From Pedobacter fastidiosus (GTDB taxonomy: Bacteria > Bacteroidota > Bacteroidia > Sphingobacteriales > Sphingobacteriaceae): a stretch of 64,000 nt of DNA. Shown one piece after another: positions 18,020-26,798 of the stretch (position 1 is its first letter; the number at the start of each line of letters is the position of its first letter). A model generated the notes under the pieces. That model worked only from the letters and a program-made list of their open reading frames with translations, did not search any database and had not been told where the DNA came from. Both the position numbers and the translations under genes were made by a program. The stretch covers positions 1 to 64,000 of the forward strand of contig NZ_JACRYL010000025.1 of the NCBI RefSeq assembly GCF_014306625.1, written 5' to 3'.

Positions 18020-21000
18020 ATGAAACTAATTATTACTTGTCTATTATTTATCTTTTCCCTCAGTGCCATAAAAGCACAGGTCACAACAGGAACTTTATCA
18101 GGAACAATCAAAGAGCAACAAAACACGCTTCCTGGTGTTACCATACGGGCAACCCACACCCCTTCAGGAACTTCTTACGTAATGACTACAAATGAAGAGG
18201 GACGGTTCACTATCAACAATATGAGGCCAGGTGGTCCTTATAAAGTTGTAGTAAGCTATGTAGGTATGGATGCCAAAACAATTGAAAATTTAAATATCCC
18301 ACTTGGGGATACTTATATTCTAAACCTGAGTATGGGTGGCGCCGGAAAGGATTTGAATGAGGTAAACATTAAAGGACTGGGTAAAAACTCTGTGCTTAAT
18401 GCCAACCGAACCGGAACCTCCACCAACTTGAATAAAAACGAAATTAATGCGCTTCCAACCCTAAACAGAAGCCTGTTCGACCTTATCCGTTTAACGCCGC
18501 AGGCAAATGGTTCAGCAATTGGCGGTGGTAATTCACGCCAAAATAATGTAACAATTGATGGAGCAGATTTTAACAACAATTTCGGTATAGGAAATAACCT
18601 CCCGGGAAATGGTAATCCGGTATCTATTGATGCACTAGAAGAAATTTCGGTAAACCTTACGCCTTACGATGTTAAGCAAACAGGTTTTATTGGTGCTTCA
18701 ATAAATGCGGTAACACGTTCAGGTACGAATGATTTTTCTGGTTCTGCTTACACTTATTTTAGAAACCAAAACCAGATTGGTAAAAGGGTTAGCAATTATC
18801 CGGAACTGGCAGACCCAACCGAACAAACCTATAAAACTTATGGTGCGAGAATCGGTGGCCCAATCATTAAAAATAAACTCTTTTTCTTTTTGAACGCAGA
18901 GCGTGAAGATAGGGTAAGCCCAGGGCAAACCAGAGTTGCGGCAACACCTGAAGCTCCGTATAATTCAGGAATACCGAACGTAGTTCGCCCAACAATTGCT
19001 GAGCTGGATGAAATCAGTAATTACCTGAAAACCACCTATGGATATGACCCGGGAATTTATCAAGGCTATGGTTCAGAATTTCAGCGTACTAATTTACTTG
19101 GGCGTTTAGACTGGAACATCAATGATAATAACCGTTTTAACATTCGCGGTAGTTATGTAAAAACAAAAAGCCCTTCCTTTGTGAGTACTTCAAGAAGTCC
19201 GCTGGGTGCTTTTCCTGGTGGTGGTTCCCGTACCGGAAATACTGCTCTTGCTTTTAAAAATTCAAACTATTATCAGGAAAGCAATTTATATTCAATCACT
19301 GCGGAGTTAAACAGCAAATTGTTTAATCGCTTTGCTAATACATTACGATTATCATACACCAATCAGAACGACCCGAGAAGTTCAGATAGCGATGTATTCC
19401 CTTTGGTGGATATCCTTAAAGCGGATGGAAATTCACCTCCAACACCTTTTACAACCTTTGGATATGAGCCATTTACGTATGGGAATTTGAGGGACGTTCA
19501 GGTGTATTCGCTAAACGACTATATGAGCTGGTCAGCTGGTAAACATAACATTACCGCTGGTATTCAGGGAGATTACAGCATTACTAAAAACGGTTTTCAG
19601 CGATTTGGAACCAGTTACTATACATTCAATTCCTTTGATGACTTTAAAAACGGAGCAAAACCGATTGAATTTGCACAAACCTATTCCCTTTCACCAAACT
19701 ATGAACAGGCTTTCCCAACATATAAATTCTGGCAGTTTTCAGGATATGCACAGGATGAAATCTCTGTAACAGAACGGTTAAGGTTAACAGGAGGTATTCG
19801 TTTGGAATTAGCTACTTATCCTAAAGTACTTGTAGAACATCCTTTAGTTTCAGCCTTGATATTTAAAGATGGAGAGCGTTTAAACACTGGTAATTTACCT
19901 AAGTCTCGTGTTTCAATCTCTCCACGATTTGGTTTTAACTGGGATATAAAAGGCGACCGCTCCATCCAGTTAAGGGGTGGTGCAGGTATATTTGTCGGCA
20001 GAATTCCAAATGTTTGGATTGTTGCGCAAGCAGGCGATGCGGGTATGCTTCAGATTACCGAAACTTATTCAGGACAAAATAACACCCCAGGTCCGTTCAA
20101 TCCAAACATCGGCGCATACCGTCCGGCAGTTGTACCAACCGCTGGAACTGTTCTTCCTAACCCAATTACAGTAATGGATAAAAACCTTAAAATGCCGGCT
20201 GCATTTAAAACAAGTTTGGCGGTTGATTTTAAACTTCCATACGGTATTGTAGGTTCAGTTGAAGGTATATATAACAAAGATTTAAGAACCTTGTTATTTA
20301 GAAATGCCAACCTTGTTGATCCTAAGCCATTAAATGTTTCAGGTTACCCAGATAACAGGTTAATTTATCCAAATGCAGCCACAGATAAATTTATCAACCC
20401 GATATTAAACGGACAGGCAGTTCCAAATGGAACAGTGATACCGGGTGGTTCTTCAGTTCGGCAGCCAGATGCATTTAACGTAATTGTTCTGGGTAATTCT
20501 GATAAAGGATATTATTATTCATTAAGTGGAACATTAAGCAAACGTTTCACAAACGGTTTCGGTGCAACAATTTCCTATGTAAAAAGTGCAGCCAAAAGCC
20601 TTTATGAAGGTGGAGGTGACCAAACCTTGTCTTCTTGGCAAGCAACAAGTACGGTAGATGGCGCAAACAACCCAACCCTTGGGTATTCAGGTTTTGTTTC
20701 TCCGGATAGAATTATTGCCTCAGTGTATTACCGTAAAGAATTTTTCAAACATTTGGGTACGCAATTCACTTTGGTTTATGATGTTGCAAATGGAAGAAGT
20801 TCATACACGTATTCTACCGACATTAACCGTGATGGTGTGACAGGCGATTTAATTTATGTACCTAAAGATCCAAGCGAGATAACCTTTGTAGCACTTACTG
20901 TAGGTACAGGTACAGACGCTACAACGTTCACCCCAAAACAACAGAGCGATTTGTTTTTCAGGTATATCGATCAGGATAAATATCTTCGAGGTAGAAAAGG

Positions 21001-21355
21001 GCAATATGCAGAGCGAAACGCTGTAATAACACCTTTTAACGGACAGTTTGATTTCAGATTCCAACAGGATATTTTCACCAACATTGGCAAAAAACGTAAC
21101 ACCATTCAATTCAACTTTGATGTAACCAATTTCGGTAACTTATTAAACCGGGATTGGGGTGTTCAACGCAATTTTGGAACAACTTCAGTTTTGGTACCAA
21201 CCAATGTAGCAGCGCTTACACCAGGAGGAACAACCAAACCAACTTTCCGCATTCAAACAGACAGAAATTTCCCAATTGTTAACACCACTCGTGATGTTGT
21301 AGGATTTGCTTCCACTTACACCATGCAATTTGGTTTCCGTTATATTTTTAATTAA
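18020..21355 (+). CDS. TonB-dependent receptor (Oar-like) leading the nuclease/phosphodiesterase operon
   Basis: 1111 aa. A signal peptide ends at IKAQ; it is followed by a carboxypeptidase-regulatory-like domain (LSGTIKEQQNTLPGVTIRAT, GGPYKVVVSYVGMDAK). The plug region reads NNVTIDGADFNNNFGIGNNLPGNG and LEEISVNLTPYDVKQTGFIGASINAVTRSGTN, and the barrel ends MQFGFRYIFN. It is the first gene of a plus-strand set with an S1/P1 nuclease, a nucleotide pyrophosphatase and a glycerophosphodiesterase, all exported. The receptor probably imports nucleotides or other small organic phosphates; this is inferred from the operon. The same plug phrase, NNNFG(I/V)G(N/D)NLPGNG, occurs in the receptor at 6409-9687, so the two are paralogues. 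Confidence 0.92.
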   Translation: MKLIITCLLFIFSLSAIKAQVTTGTLSGTIKEQQNTLPGVTIRATHTPSGTSYVMTTNEEGRFTINNMRPGGPYKVVVSYVGMDAKTIENLNIPLGDTYILNLSMGGAGKDLNEVNIKGLGKNSVLNANRTGTSTNLNKNEINALPTLNRSLFDLIRLTPQANGSAIGGGNSRQNNVTIDGADFNNNFGIGNNLPGNGNPVSIDALEEISVNLTPYDVKQTGFIGASINAVTRSGTNDFSGSAYTYFRNQNQIGKRVSNYPELADPTEQTYKTYGARIGGPIIKNKLFFFLNAEREDRVSPGQTRVAATPEAPYNSGIPNVVRPTIAELDEISNYLKTTYGYDPGIYQGYGSEFQRTNLLGRLDWNINDNNRFNIRGSYVKTKSPSFVSTSRSPLGAFPGGGSRTGNTALAFKNSNYYQESNLYSITAELNSKLFNRFANTLRLSYTNQNDPRSSDSDVFPLVDILKADGNSPPTPFTTFGYEPFTYGNLRDVQVYSLNDYMSWSAGKHNITAGIQGDYSITKNGFQRFGTSYYTFNSFDDFKNGAKPIEFAQTYSLSPNYEQAFPTYKFWQFSGYAQDEISVTERLRLTGGIRLELATYPKVLVEHPLVSALIFKDGERLNTGNLPKSRVSISPRFGFNWDIKGDRSIQLRGGAGIFVGRIPNVWIVAQAGDAGMLQITETYSGQNNTPGPFNPNIGAYRPAVVPTAGTVLPNPITVMDKNLKMPAAFKTSLAVDFKLPYGIVGSVEGIYNKDLRTLLFRNANLVDPKPLNVSGYPDNRLIYPNAATDKFINPILNGQAVPNGTVIPGGSSVRQPDAFNVIVLGNSDKGYYYSLSGTLSKRFTNGFGATISYVKSAAKSLYEGGGDQTLSSWQATSTVDGANNPTLGYSGFVSPDRIIASVYYRKEFFKHLGTQFTLVYDVANGRSSYTYSTDINRDGVTGDLIYVPKDPSEITFVALTVGTGTDATTFTPKQQSDLFFRYIDQDKYLRGRKGQYAERNAVITPFNGQFDFRFQQDIFTNIGKKRNTIQFNFDVTNFGNLLNRDWGVQRNFGTTSVLVPTNVAALTPGGTTKPTFRIQTDRNFPIVNTTRDVVGFASTYTMQFGFRYIFN

Positions 21356-21363
21356 ACTACCAA

Positions 21364-21382
21364 GGGGAGGCATTGCCTCCCC
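21364..21382 (+). promoter_or_regulatory. Palindrome between the receptor and nuclease genes
   Basis: GGGGAGGCA-T-TGCCTCCCC is a perfect 9-bp inverted repeat in the 43-nt intercistronic gap, with no T-run after it. It is best read as an mRNA hairpin that may partly terminate or stabilise the transcript, lowering enzyme output relative to receptor or the reverse. Confidence 0.5.
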
Positions 21383-21398
21383 TGCTTAATTCTCAACG

Positions 21399-22181
21399 AT
21401 GTTAAAAAAAATTATTATTCCTATTCTCAGCCTCTCATTTGCCATTCTATTTATGTCATGGGGCGTAGTTGGTCACCGTGCTATTGGAAAAATTGCCCAA
21501 AATCATTTAAGCAAAAGAGCAAGTGCGGCTGTAAAAGACCTTTTAGGTAGTGAAAACCTGGCCATGGTTAGTACCTATCCTGATGAAATCAGATCTTATA
21601 AACAATTTGCATATACTGCACCCTGGCATTATGTAAATCTTCCTGAAGGATTAAGCTACGAAGATTTCACCATGCAACTAAAAACCATGGATAAACCAAA
21701 CATCTATAAAGCAATTATCAATTGTATTGCAGATTTAAAGGATCCATCAAAATCTAAACAGGATAAGGTATTTGCACTTAAATTTCTGGCACATTTGGTT
21801 GGAGATATCCATCAGCCAATGCACACCGGACATTCAGAAGATTCTGGTGGTAATGGAATTAAAATTAAACTCATGCGTAAAGAAGGAAATCTTCACGGAC
21901 TTTGGGATAGTGGACTGATTGATTATGCTGGTTTGAGTTACAATGAGCTTGCTACAGAATGCGATACCATCAACAAGAAAGAAGCCCGGGATTGGCAAAA
22001 AGATGAACCGACAAAATGGGCTTTTGAATCTTACCAAATTACTGCCCAGTTATATGTTGAAGCTGCCCAAAACCCAGAATTCGATTATGATTATTATCCT
22101 AAACACTCAGAGATAATAAAGCAAAGACTCGCACAAGCAGGCTTGAGATTAGCAGCACTTATAAACGAAATATATAAATAA
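21399..22181 (+). CDS. Secreted S1/P1-type nuclease
   Basis: 260 aa with a signal peptide (KKIIIPILSLSFAILFMS) directly followed by WGVVGHRAIGKIAQ; in this family the mature N-terminal Trp binds zinc. Other zinc and active-site landmarks are AYTAPWHYVNLPEG, HLVGDIHQPMHTGHSED and LHGLWDSGLID. S1/P1 enzymes cleave single-stranded DNA and RNA to 5'-nucleotides and can remove 3'-phosphates. It would feed nucleotides to the neighbouring pyrophosphatase/phosphodiesterase and the TonB receptor. The stop is 7 bp before the next gene. Confidence 0.93.
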   Translation: MLKKIIIPILSLSFAILFMSWGVVGHRAIGKIAQNHLSKRASAAVKDLLGSENLAMVSTYPDEIRSYKQFAYTAPWHYVNLPEGLSYEDFTMQLKTMDKPNIYKAIINCIADLKDPSKSKQDKVFALKFLAHLVGDIHQPMHTGHSEDSGGNGIKIKLMRKEGNLHGLWDSGLIDYAGLSYNELATECDTINKKEARDWQKDEPTKWAFESYQITAQLYVEAAQNPEFDYDYYPKHSEIIKQRLAQAGLRLAALINEIYK

Positions 22182-22188
22182 CCTAATA

Positions 22189-23463
22189 ATGTTAAAATTT
22201 AAGCCACAAATTAAAGGTTTCATTTTCCTATTCATACTTATTGGTGCATTAACGGCTAGTGCGCAATCGGATACAGCACAACATACCTCACAAAGAAAAA
22301 ACTCACTTGAACAACAGAAAAAACCATACGTAATTCTTATATCTGCAGATGGCTTTCGCTGGGATTACGCAAAGAAATATCAAGCAAACCATTTACTGGA
22401 TATGGGTAAAAAGGGAGTTAAAGCGGCTTCGATGATTCCATCTTTTCCTTCAGTTACCTTTCCAAATCACTATAGCCTGGTTACCGGCTTATATCCTTCA
22501 CATCACGGCCTTGTTAACAACAGCTTTCTGGATGAAAAAACAAATGAAAGGTATTCAATGAGTGCTAAAAACAAAGTTAAAGATGGAAAATGGTATGGAG
22601 GAACGCCACTATGGGTGCTTGCAGAACAGCAGCAAATGATTGCAGCCAGTATGTTTTGGGTTGGTTCGGAAGCGGAAATAAAAGGTCTTCGGCCGAGTTA
22701 CTATTATGATTACAATGAGAAAATTCCGGTTGCTCAACGCATTGCCAAAGTAAAAGAATGGTTAATGATGCCTGAGGATACAAGGCCACATCTGATTACT
22801 TTTTATCTTTCGGAACCAGACCATGCCGGTCATAGCTTCGGGCCAGATTCCGAAGAAGCCGACCACGTCGTGAAGGAAGTGGACAGCATCATTTTTGAAT
22901 TAACAAAAGCAGTTCAGTCAACCAAACTGCCAGTCAATTACATTTTCGTTTCCGATCATGGTATGACGGCAGTAGATAGAGAAAACCCGATTGCGACACC
23001 AAAAGCGATAGATACCGCGAAGTACATCATTGCTTCTTCTGGAACGATGATGGATATTCATGCGAAGAATAAAGCAGATGTAAAATCATTATACGAACAA
23101 CTCAAACGGGAAGAAAAGGATTACAAAGCGTACCTGAAAAGCGAAATGCCAGAACATTTCCATTACAGCGCCAATGATGACAAGATGAATAGAATTGGAG
23201 ATATACTACTTATCCCCACCTGGCCAAAAGTTTTTTCGAGCAGGAAGCCTGGCGCAGGATATCATGGCTTTGACCCTAACGTTGTTAAGGATATGCATGC
23301 TACCTTTATGGCTTGGGGACCTGCATTTAAAAATAACTTGGAAATTCCTTCATTTGAAAATGTAAACATTTATCCACTCATTGCCAACATCCTTGGTTTA
23401 ACATATCAGGAGAAGATAGATGGAAAGCCCGAAGTTCTTCAACCGATTTTAAAAAACAACTAA
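22189..23463 (+). CDS. Ectonucleotide pyrophosphatase/phosphodiesterase (alkaline phosphatase superfamily)
   Basis: 424 aa with a signal peptide ending ALTASAQ. Catalytic landmarks of the NPP family are ILISADGFRWDY, the nucleophile Thr in FPSVTFPNHYSLVTGLYP, the metal ligands in SEPDHAGHSFGPDS, VSDHGMTAV, and the late His in PGAGYHGFDP. It hydrolyses nucleotide phosphodiester or pyrophosphate bonds in the periplasm or outside. It lies between the S1/P1 nuclease (7 bp) and the glycerophosphodiesterase (1 bp), so it is surely co-transcribed with them. Confidence 0.93.
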   Translation: MLKFKPQIKGFIFLFILIGALTASAQSDTAQHTSQRKNSLEQQKKPYVILISADGFRWDYAKKYQANHLLDMGKKGVKAASMIPSFPSVTFPNHYSLVTGLYPSHHGLVNNSFLDEKTNERYSMSAKNKVKDGKWYGGTPLWVLAEQQQMIAASMFWVGSEAEIKGLRPSYYYDYNEKIPVAQRIAKVKEWLMMPEDTRPHLITFYLSEPDHAGHSFGPDSEEADHVVKEVDSIIFELTKAVQSTKLPVNYIFVSDHGMTAVDRENPIATPKAIDTAKYIIASSGTMMDIHAKNKADVKSLYEQLKREEKDYKAYLKSEMPEHFHYSANDDKMNRIGDILLIPTWPKVFSSRKPGAGYHGFDPNVVKDMHATFMAWGPAFKNNLEIPSFENVNIYPLIANILGLTYQEKIDGKPEVLQPILKNN

Positions 23464-23464
23464 A

Positions 23465-24379
23465 ATGAAAAAACTGATATTAATTGCATTTACGGTACTC
23501 ATCAGCATTACAGGATATGGTCAAAAATATGATTTAAAGTTTAAAGATGTAAAAGAGCTGCAGCAATTTATGGTATGGACTCCCTCAAGGTATCCATTGG
23601 TGAGCTGCCACCGCGGCGGACCAGTTCCCGGATTTCCAGAAAATGCGATAGAAACTTTTGCCAATAGTGTAAAATTACATCCGTCAATCATCGAATGTGA
23701 TGCATCATTAACCAAAGATTCTATGCTCGTGATGATGCACGACGACCGGTTGGAAAGAACTTCAAACAGCACAGGTCTTGTTAAAGAAAAAAGTCTTGAA
23801 GAGTTAAAACAAGTTTTACTAAAAGACAACGAAGGCAGCCTAACCACTTTCCACATCCCCACCTTGGATGAAGTTTTGGTTTGGGGGAAAGATAAGGTGA
23901 TTTTTACATTGGATGTAAAAAGAGGCGTTCCATATAAAAAAATGATAGAAGCTGTTAGACGGAATAAGGCTGAATCGTATAGCATCATCATTACCTACAG
24001 TGCTACTCAGGCCGGCGAGGTTTATCAGTTGGCGCCAGATTTAATGATTTCCGCTTCAATAAGAACGGTGGCTGATTTAGAAAGATTGAACCAACTCGGA
24101 ATTCCAAACAACAGAATTGTTGCTTTCGTGGGTACTTCAGAACCAGAAAAAGAAGTTTATGATTATCTGCATGCCAAAGGAATTTGGTGCATTTTGGGTA
24201 CAATGGGAAACTTGGACAAGCGAGCAGTCGTGCAGGGAGATGGCTTTTATGCTAAATTAGTTGATAATGGAGCTGATATTTTATCAAGCGATAGAGCTGC
24301 CCAAAGTGCGGCTGAATTACAGAAATACGCTAAAGAAAAAGGACTTAAAACCAATAAACTGGTTTCATCAAAGAAATAA
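23465..24379 (+). CDS. Secreted glycerophosphodiester phosphodiesterase
   Basis: 304 aa with a signal peptide (LILIAFTVLISITGYGQ). GDPD TIM-barrel motifs are SCHRGG...GFPENAIETF, IECDASLTKDSMLVMMHDDRLERTSNSTG, and the downstream strand VIFTLDVKRG. It releases glycerol-3-phosphate from deacylated phospholipid headgroups such as glycerophosphocholine, complementing the phospholipase C in the divergent operon. It is the last gene of the operon before a hairpin at 24491-24521. Confidence 0.93.
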   Translation: MKKLILIAFTVLISITGYGQKYDLKFKDVKELQQFMVWTPSRYPLVSCHRGGPVPGFPENAIETFANSVKLHPSIIECDASLTKDSMLVMMHDDRLERTSNSTGLVKEKSLEELKQVLLKDNEGSLTTFHIPTLDEVLVWGKDKVIFTLDVKRGVPYKKMIEAVRRNKAESYSIIITYSATQAGEVYQLAPDLMISASIRTVADLERLNQLGIPNNRIVAFVGTSEPEKEVYDYLHAKGIWCILGTMGNLDKRAVVQGDGFYAKLVDNGADILSSDRAAQSAAELQKYAKEKGLKTNKLVSSKK

Positions 24380-24490
24380 AAAACAACAGATTGGTAGCAA
24401 AAAATTTAATTGTCAATATACATTCAAGTTCTATCCCTAACAGAACGACTGAATTTAATTTAGATTAGACTCAAAGTTCCATTAAAAGAG

Positions 24491-24521
24491 GAGAAAGCGT
24501 TTATCACAAAAGCGCTTTCTC
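24491..24521 (+). terminator. Hairpin at the end of the phosphodiesterase operon
   Basis: GAGAAAGCG and CGCTTTCTC form a 9-bp perfect stem with a 13-nt loop, 112 nt after the stop codon. There is no strong T-run after it, so termination is inferred from position. Confidence 0.45.
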
Positions 24522-24606
24522 ATCAAACCACCATGCTCTGTGCAAAAAGTATAGCTGCTATTAAAGGTGATATTTTAGTTATCTAGAAGCGAATAACATA
24601 AGTTTA

Positions 24607-24988
24607 GTCTTCAGGTGAGCTGTTAAAAAATCAAACAAGCATCATTATGTCTATACCCTGAATTGGAGAACTCACTGAATTGAATATTATCCTATCCACA
24701 AATGAATTCAAAAATTTCACTTCTCCTAAAAAGTTTGCCAGCTATGCAGGTGTGGAAACATTCAAAAGACAATCCGGTATATCAACCATAGGAACTACCA
24801 GAATATCACACATAGTCAATAAAAAGACCAAATCCCTGTTACATACCTTCACAGTGCTCTCTGTAAGATTTGTTCCAGAAATAAAAGCCTATTTCCATAG
24901 AAAAACAGTCACCGATAAAAATAAAAAACGCTCAAGGTTAGTAATAGTAGCGGTATTTATTTTAGGAGCTTCAGCAAAGAAAATATAA
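24607..24988 (+). pseudogene. IS110-family transposase remnant
   Basis: The frame SGELLKNQTSIIMSIP-stop-IGELTELN...FTSPKKFASYAGVE, then RQSGISTIGTTRISHIVNKKTKSLL, is the C-terminal half (Transposase_20 domain) of IS110/IS116 transposases. The expected SIPGIG box has TGA in place of the first glycine codon. After KAYFHRKTVTDKNKK the match fades. The N-terminal RuvC-like DEDD half is missing upstream. It is a dead fragment of an insertion element. No terminal repeats are seen, as is normal for this family. Confidence 0.85.
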
Positions 24989-25168
24989 AAACTGATGGCG
25001 CCGATCTCCAATTGACATTTTTTTTGACAGCGAATTATCTTTTGCAAAGGACACGCCCAAGATTAAATTTTACCCGCATAAAAAGTAATTGGATAAATAG
25101 GCACTAAAAATCTTCGGTTTTGAGGAGAATTTATTTCTATAATGCGAATGCTTCTATTTCAGTTTAAT

Positions 25169-25176
25169 TAAATTTG
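25169..25176 (+). promoter_or_regulatory. -7 box of the Crp-type regulator gene
   Basis: TAAATTTG matches TAnnTTTG and lies 35 nt before the ATG at 25212. No clear -33 element is seen. Confidence 0.45.
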
Positions 25177-25211
25177 TACGGCTCAAACTAACTTTTTAAG
25201 TTTATATAAAA

Positions 25212-25781
25212 ATGGAAATCAATCAGTTCGTCAGATTTGTAAAAAATGTAGTGGCTATCGATGACCAGGACCTGCTACTTGTAAAATCAAAATGCAGGCA
25301 GAAAGTGGTGCCAAAGGGTAAACTTTTGCTAAAATGCGGGCAGGTTGCCAATCAGTATTACTTTATCGTTTCTGGCGGTTTGCGGTTTTATTACGAAACT
25401 GAGGGTCAGGAGAATACCACTTGGGTTTGTTTTAAAGATGATTTTTTTACAGAAATTTCAAGTCTTCACCCTCAAAAACCTACCAGGTTTAATATTGAGG
25501 CTATTGAAAAGACAGAACTCATCATTATCGATAAAAAAGATATGGATTTTCTTTATGCACACCTAAGTAGCTGGGAAGAATTTGGACGAAAAATTTGGGA
25601 AGGCACTACCTCCAGAATGGTAAATCAATTACTTAATTTTCAGACTTTAACTGCGCAAGAACGATATTTACAATTCCTAAAAAACTCAGAACTCGTACAG
25701 AAAATTCCCGTAAAACAGCTTGCCACCATTTTGGGCATCACGCCAAATGCCTTGAGCCGCATCAGGAAAAATATCGGTTAA
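25212..25781 (+). CDS. Crp/Fnr-family transcriptional regulator
   Basis: 189 aa. A cyclic-nucleotide-binding-like beta-roll occupies residues ~20-115 (KVVPKGKLLLKCGQVANQYYFIVSGGLRFYY). A C-terminal helix-turn-helix is at ~165-188 (IPVKQLATILGITPNALSRIRKN). The ligand-binding phosphate cassette is not conserved enough to claim cAMP binding; many Bacteroidetes members of this group respond to unknown signals. It is adjacent to and co-directional with a hydrolase/oxidoreductase pair whose promoter carries inverted repeats, so local control is likely. Confidence 0.92.
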   Translation: MEINQFVRFVKNVVAIDDQDLLLVKSKCRQKVVPKGKLLLKCGQVANQYYFIVSGGLRFYYETEGQENTTWVCFKDDFFTEISSLHPQKPTRFNIEAIEKTELIIIDKKDMDFLYAHLSSWEEFGRKIWEGTTSRMVNQLLNFQTLTAQERYLQFLKNSELVQKIPVKQLATILGITPNALSRIRKNIG

Positions 25782-25789
25782 TACATTTT

Positions 25790-25833
25790 CTACCTTTTGG
25801 TAGTTTTGCCGGCAAATGGTAGCCGTACATTTG
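25790..25833 (+). promoter_or_regulatory. Promoter with overlapping dyads for the hydrolase-NmrA operon
   Basis: TACATTTG (25826-25833) is a perfect TAnnTTTG -7 box, with TTTTG (-33) at 25804-25808 and a 17-nt spacer. The -33 element lies within the palindrome TTTGCCGGCAAA (25805-25816). Just upstream is the dyad CTACC-TTTT-GGTAG, and GGTAG recurs between the boxes. This arrangement suits an operator for the adjacent Crp-type regulator. Confidence 0.65.
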
Positions 25834-25858
25834 ATGTATCAATTAAAGAAAATCAAAT

Positions 25859-26788
25859 ATGACATCAACTCCCACAGCAGCACAACAAAAAATTTCAGAC
25901 GAACAACTTATCAAGGATTTTCCGGGATTTGACAATCATTACATAGAAGTAAATGGTATCCGTATACATTATGTAGATGGCGGTGCTGGAAAAACCATAA
26001 TCTGTTTGCCAGGCTGGCCGCAAACCTGGTATTCTTACCAAAACATTGCTACTGAATTTTCAAAAAAGCATCGTGTAATTGTGGTAGATATCAGAGGAAT
26101 GGGAACTTCTGAAAGACCGGAAAATGGCTATGATAAAAAGACGATGGCGGAATACATCAAACAATTAATCCACTCGCTGGACTTAAAAAAAGTAACCATC
26201 ATTGGTCACGATATTGGCGGAATGGTTGCGATGAGCCTAGCCTTCAATCATCCCGGAGTTGTGGAAAAACTTATTGTTGCCGACGGTTTGCATCCCAACG
26301 AGGGAATGTTGCAGATGCCACTCTTGCCGACGCCCGGAACTTTTGGTCAAAAAATGAATGGCAATATGCCTTATGCCTGGTGGATGGGTTTTAATCAGGT
26401 AAAAAGTTTACCCGAAAAGATTTTGGAAGGCCGTTTTCGGTTTCTTGTTGATTATGTGTTTGATTATGTTATGATAGATGAAACGAAAATTTCTGATAAG
26501 GAACGTAATATCTATGCTGAAGCATACAACGATGCAGAAAGTATAAGGGCTTCAAATGCTTGGTATCAGGCATTTGGACAGGATATCGAGGATTCCAAAA
26601 CCTATCAAAAGCTTGAAATGCCTGTTTTAGGAATTGGCAGCAATGTCAGTTATCAATTTATGAAGATGGCGATGCCTTACCTCTGCCGGAACAGCCAGTT
26701 ATTAGAACTCTCCAGCGGTGGTCACTATATGTTCGAAGAAAATCCAGACCAAGTGATTGAAGCCATCTACAACTTTTTAAAGCCTTAA
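25859..26788 (+). CDS. Alpha/beta hydrolase (epoxide hydrolase/haloalkane dehalogenase type)
   Basis: 309 aa, no signal peptide. Landmarks are the oxyanion region CLPGWPQTWYSY, the fold motif VVDIRGMGTSERP, the nucleophile elbow GHDIGGMVAM with Asp as nucleophile, and the late histidine in SSGGHYMFEENPD. An Asp nucleophile places it with epoxide hydrolases and dehalogenases rather than esterases. It is co-transcribed with the NmrA-type gene 10 bp downstream, behind a good promoter. The substrate is unknown. Confidence 0.9.
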   Translation: MTSTPTAAQQKISDEQLIKDFPGFDNHYIEVNGIRIHYVDGGAGKTIICLPGWPQTWYSYQNIATEFSKKHRVIVVDIRGMGTSERPENGYDKKTMAEYIKQLIHSLDLKKVTIIGHDIGGMVAMSLAFNHPGVVEKLIVADGLHPNEGMLQMPLLPTPGTFGQKMNGNMPYAWWMGFNQVKSLPEKILEGRFRFLVDYVFDYVMIDETKISDKERNIYAEAYNDAESIRASNAWYQAFGQDIEDSKTYQKLEMPVLGIGSNVSYQFMKMAMPYLCRNSQLLELSSGGHYMFEENPDQVIEAIYNFLKP

Positions 26789-26798
26789 ATAAATAAAA

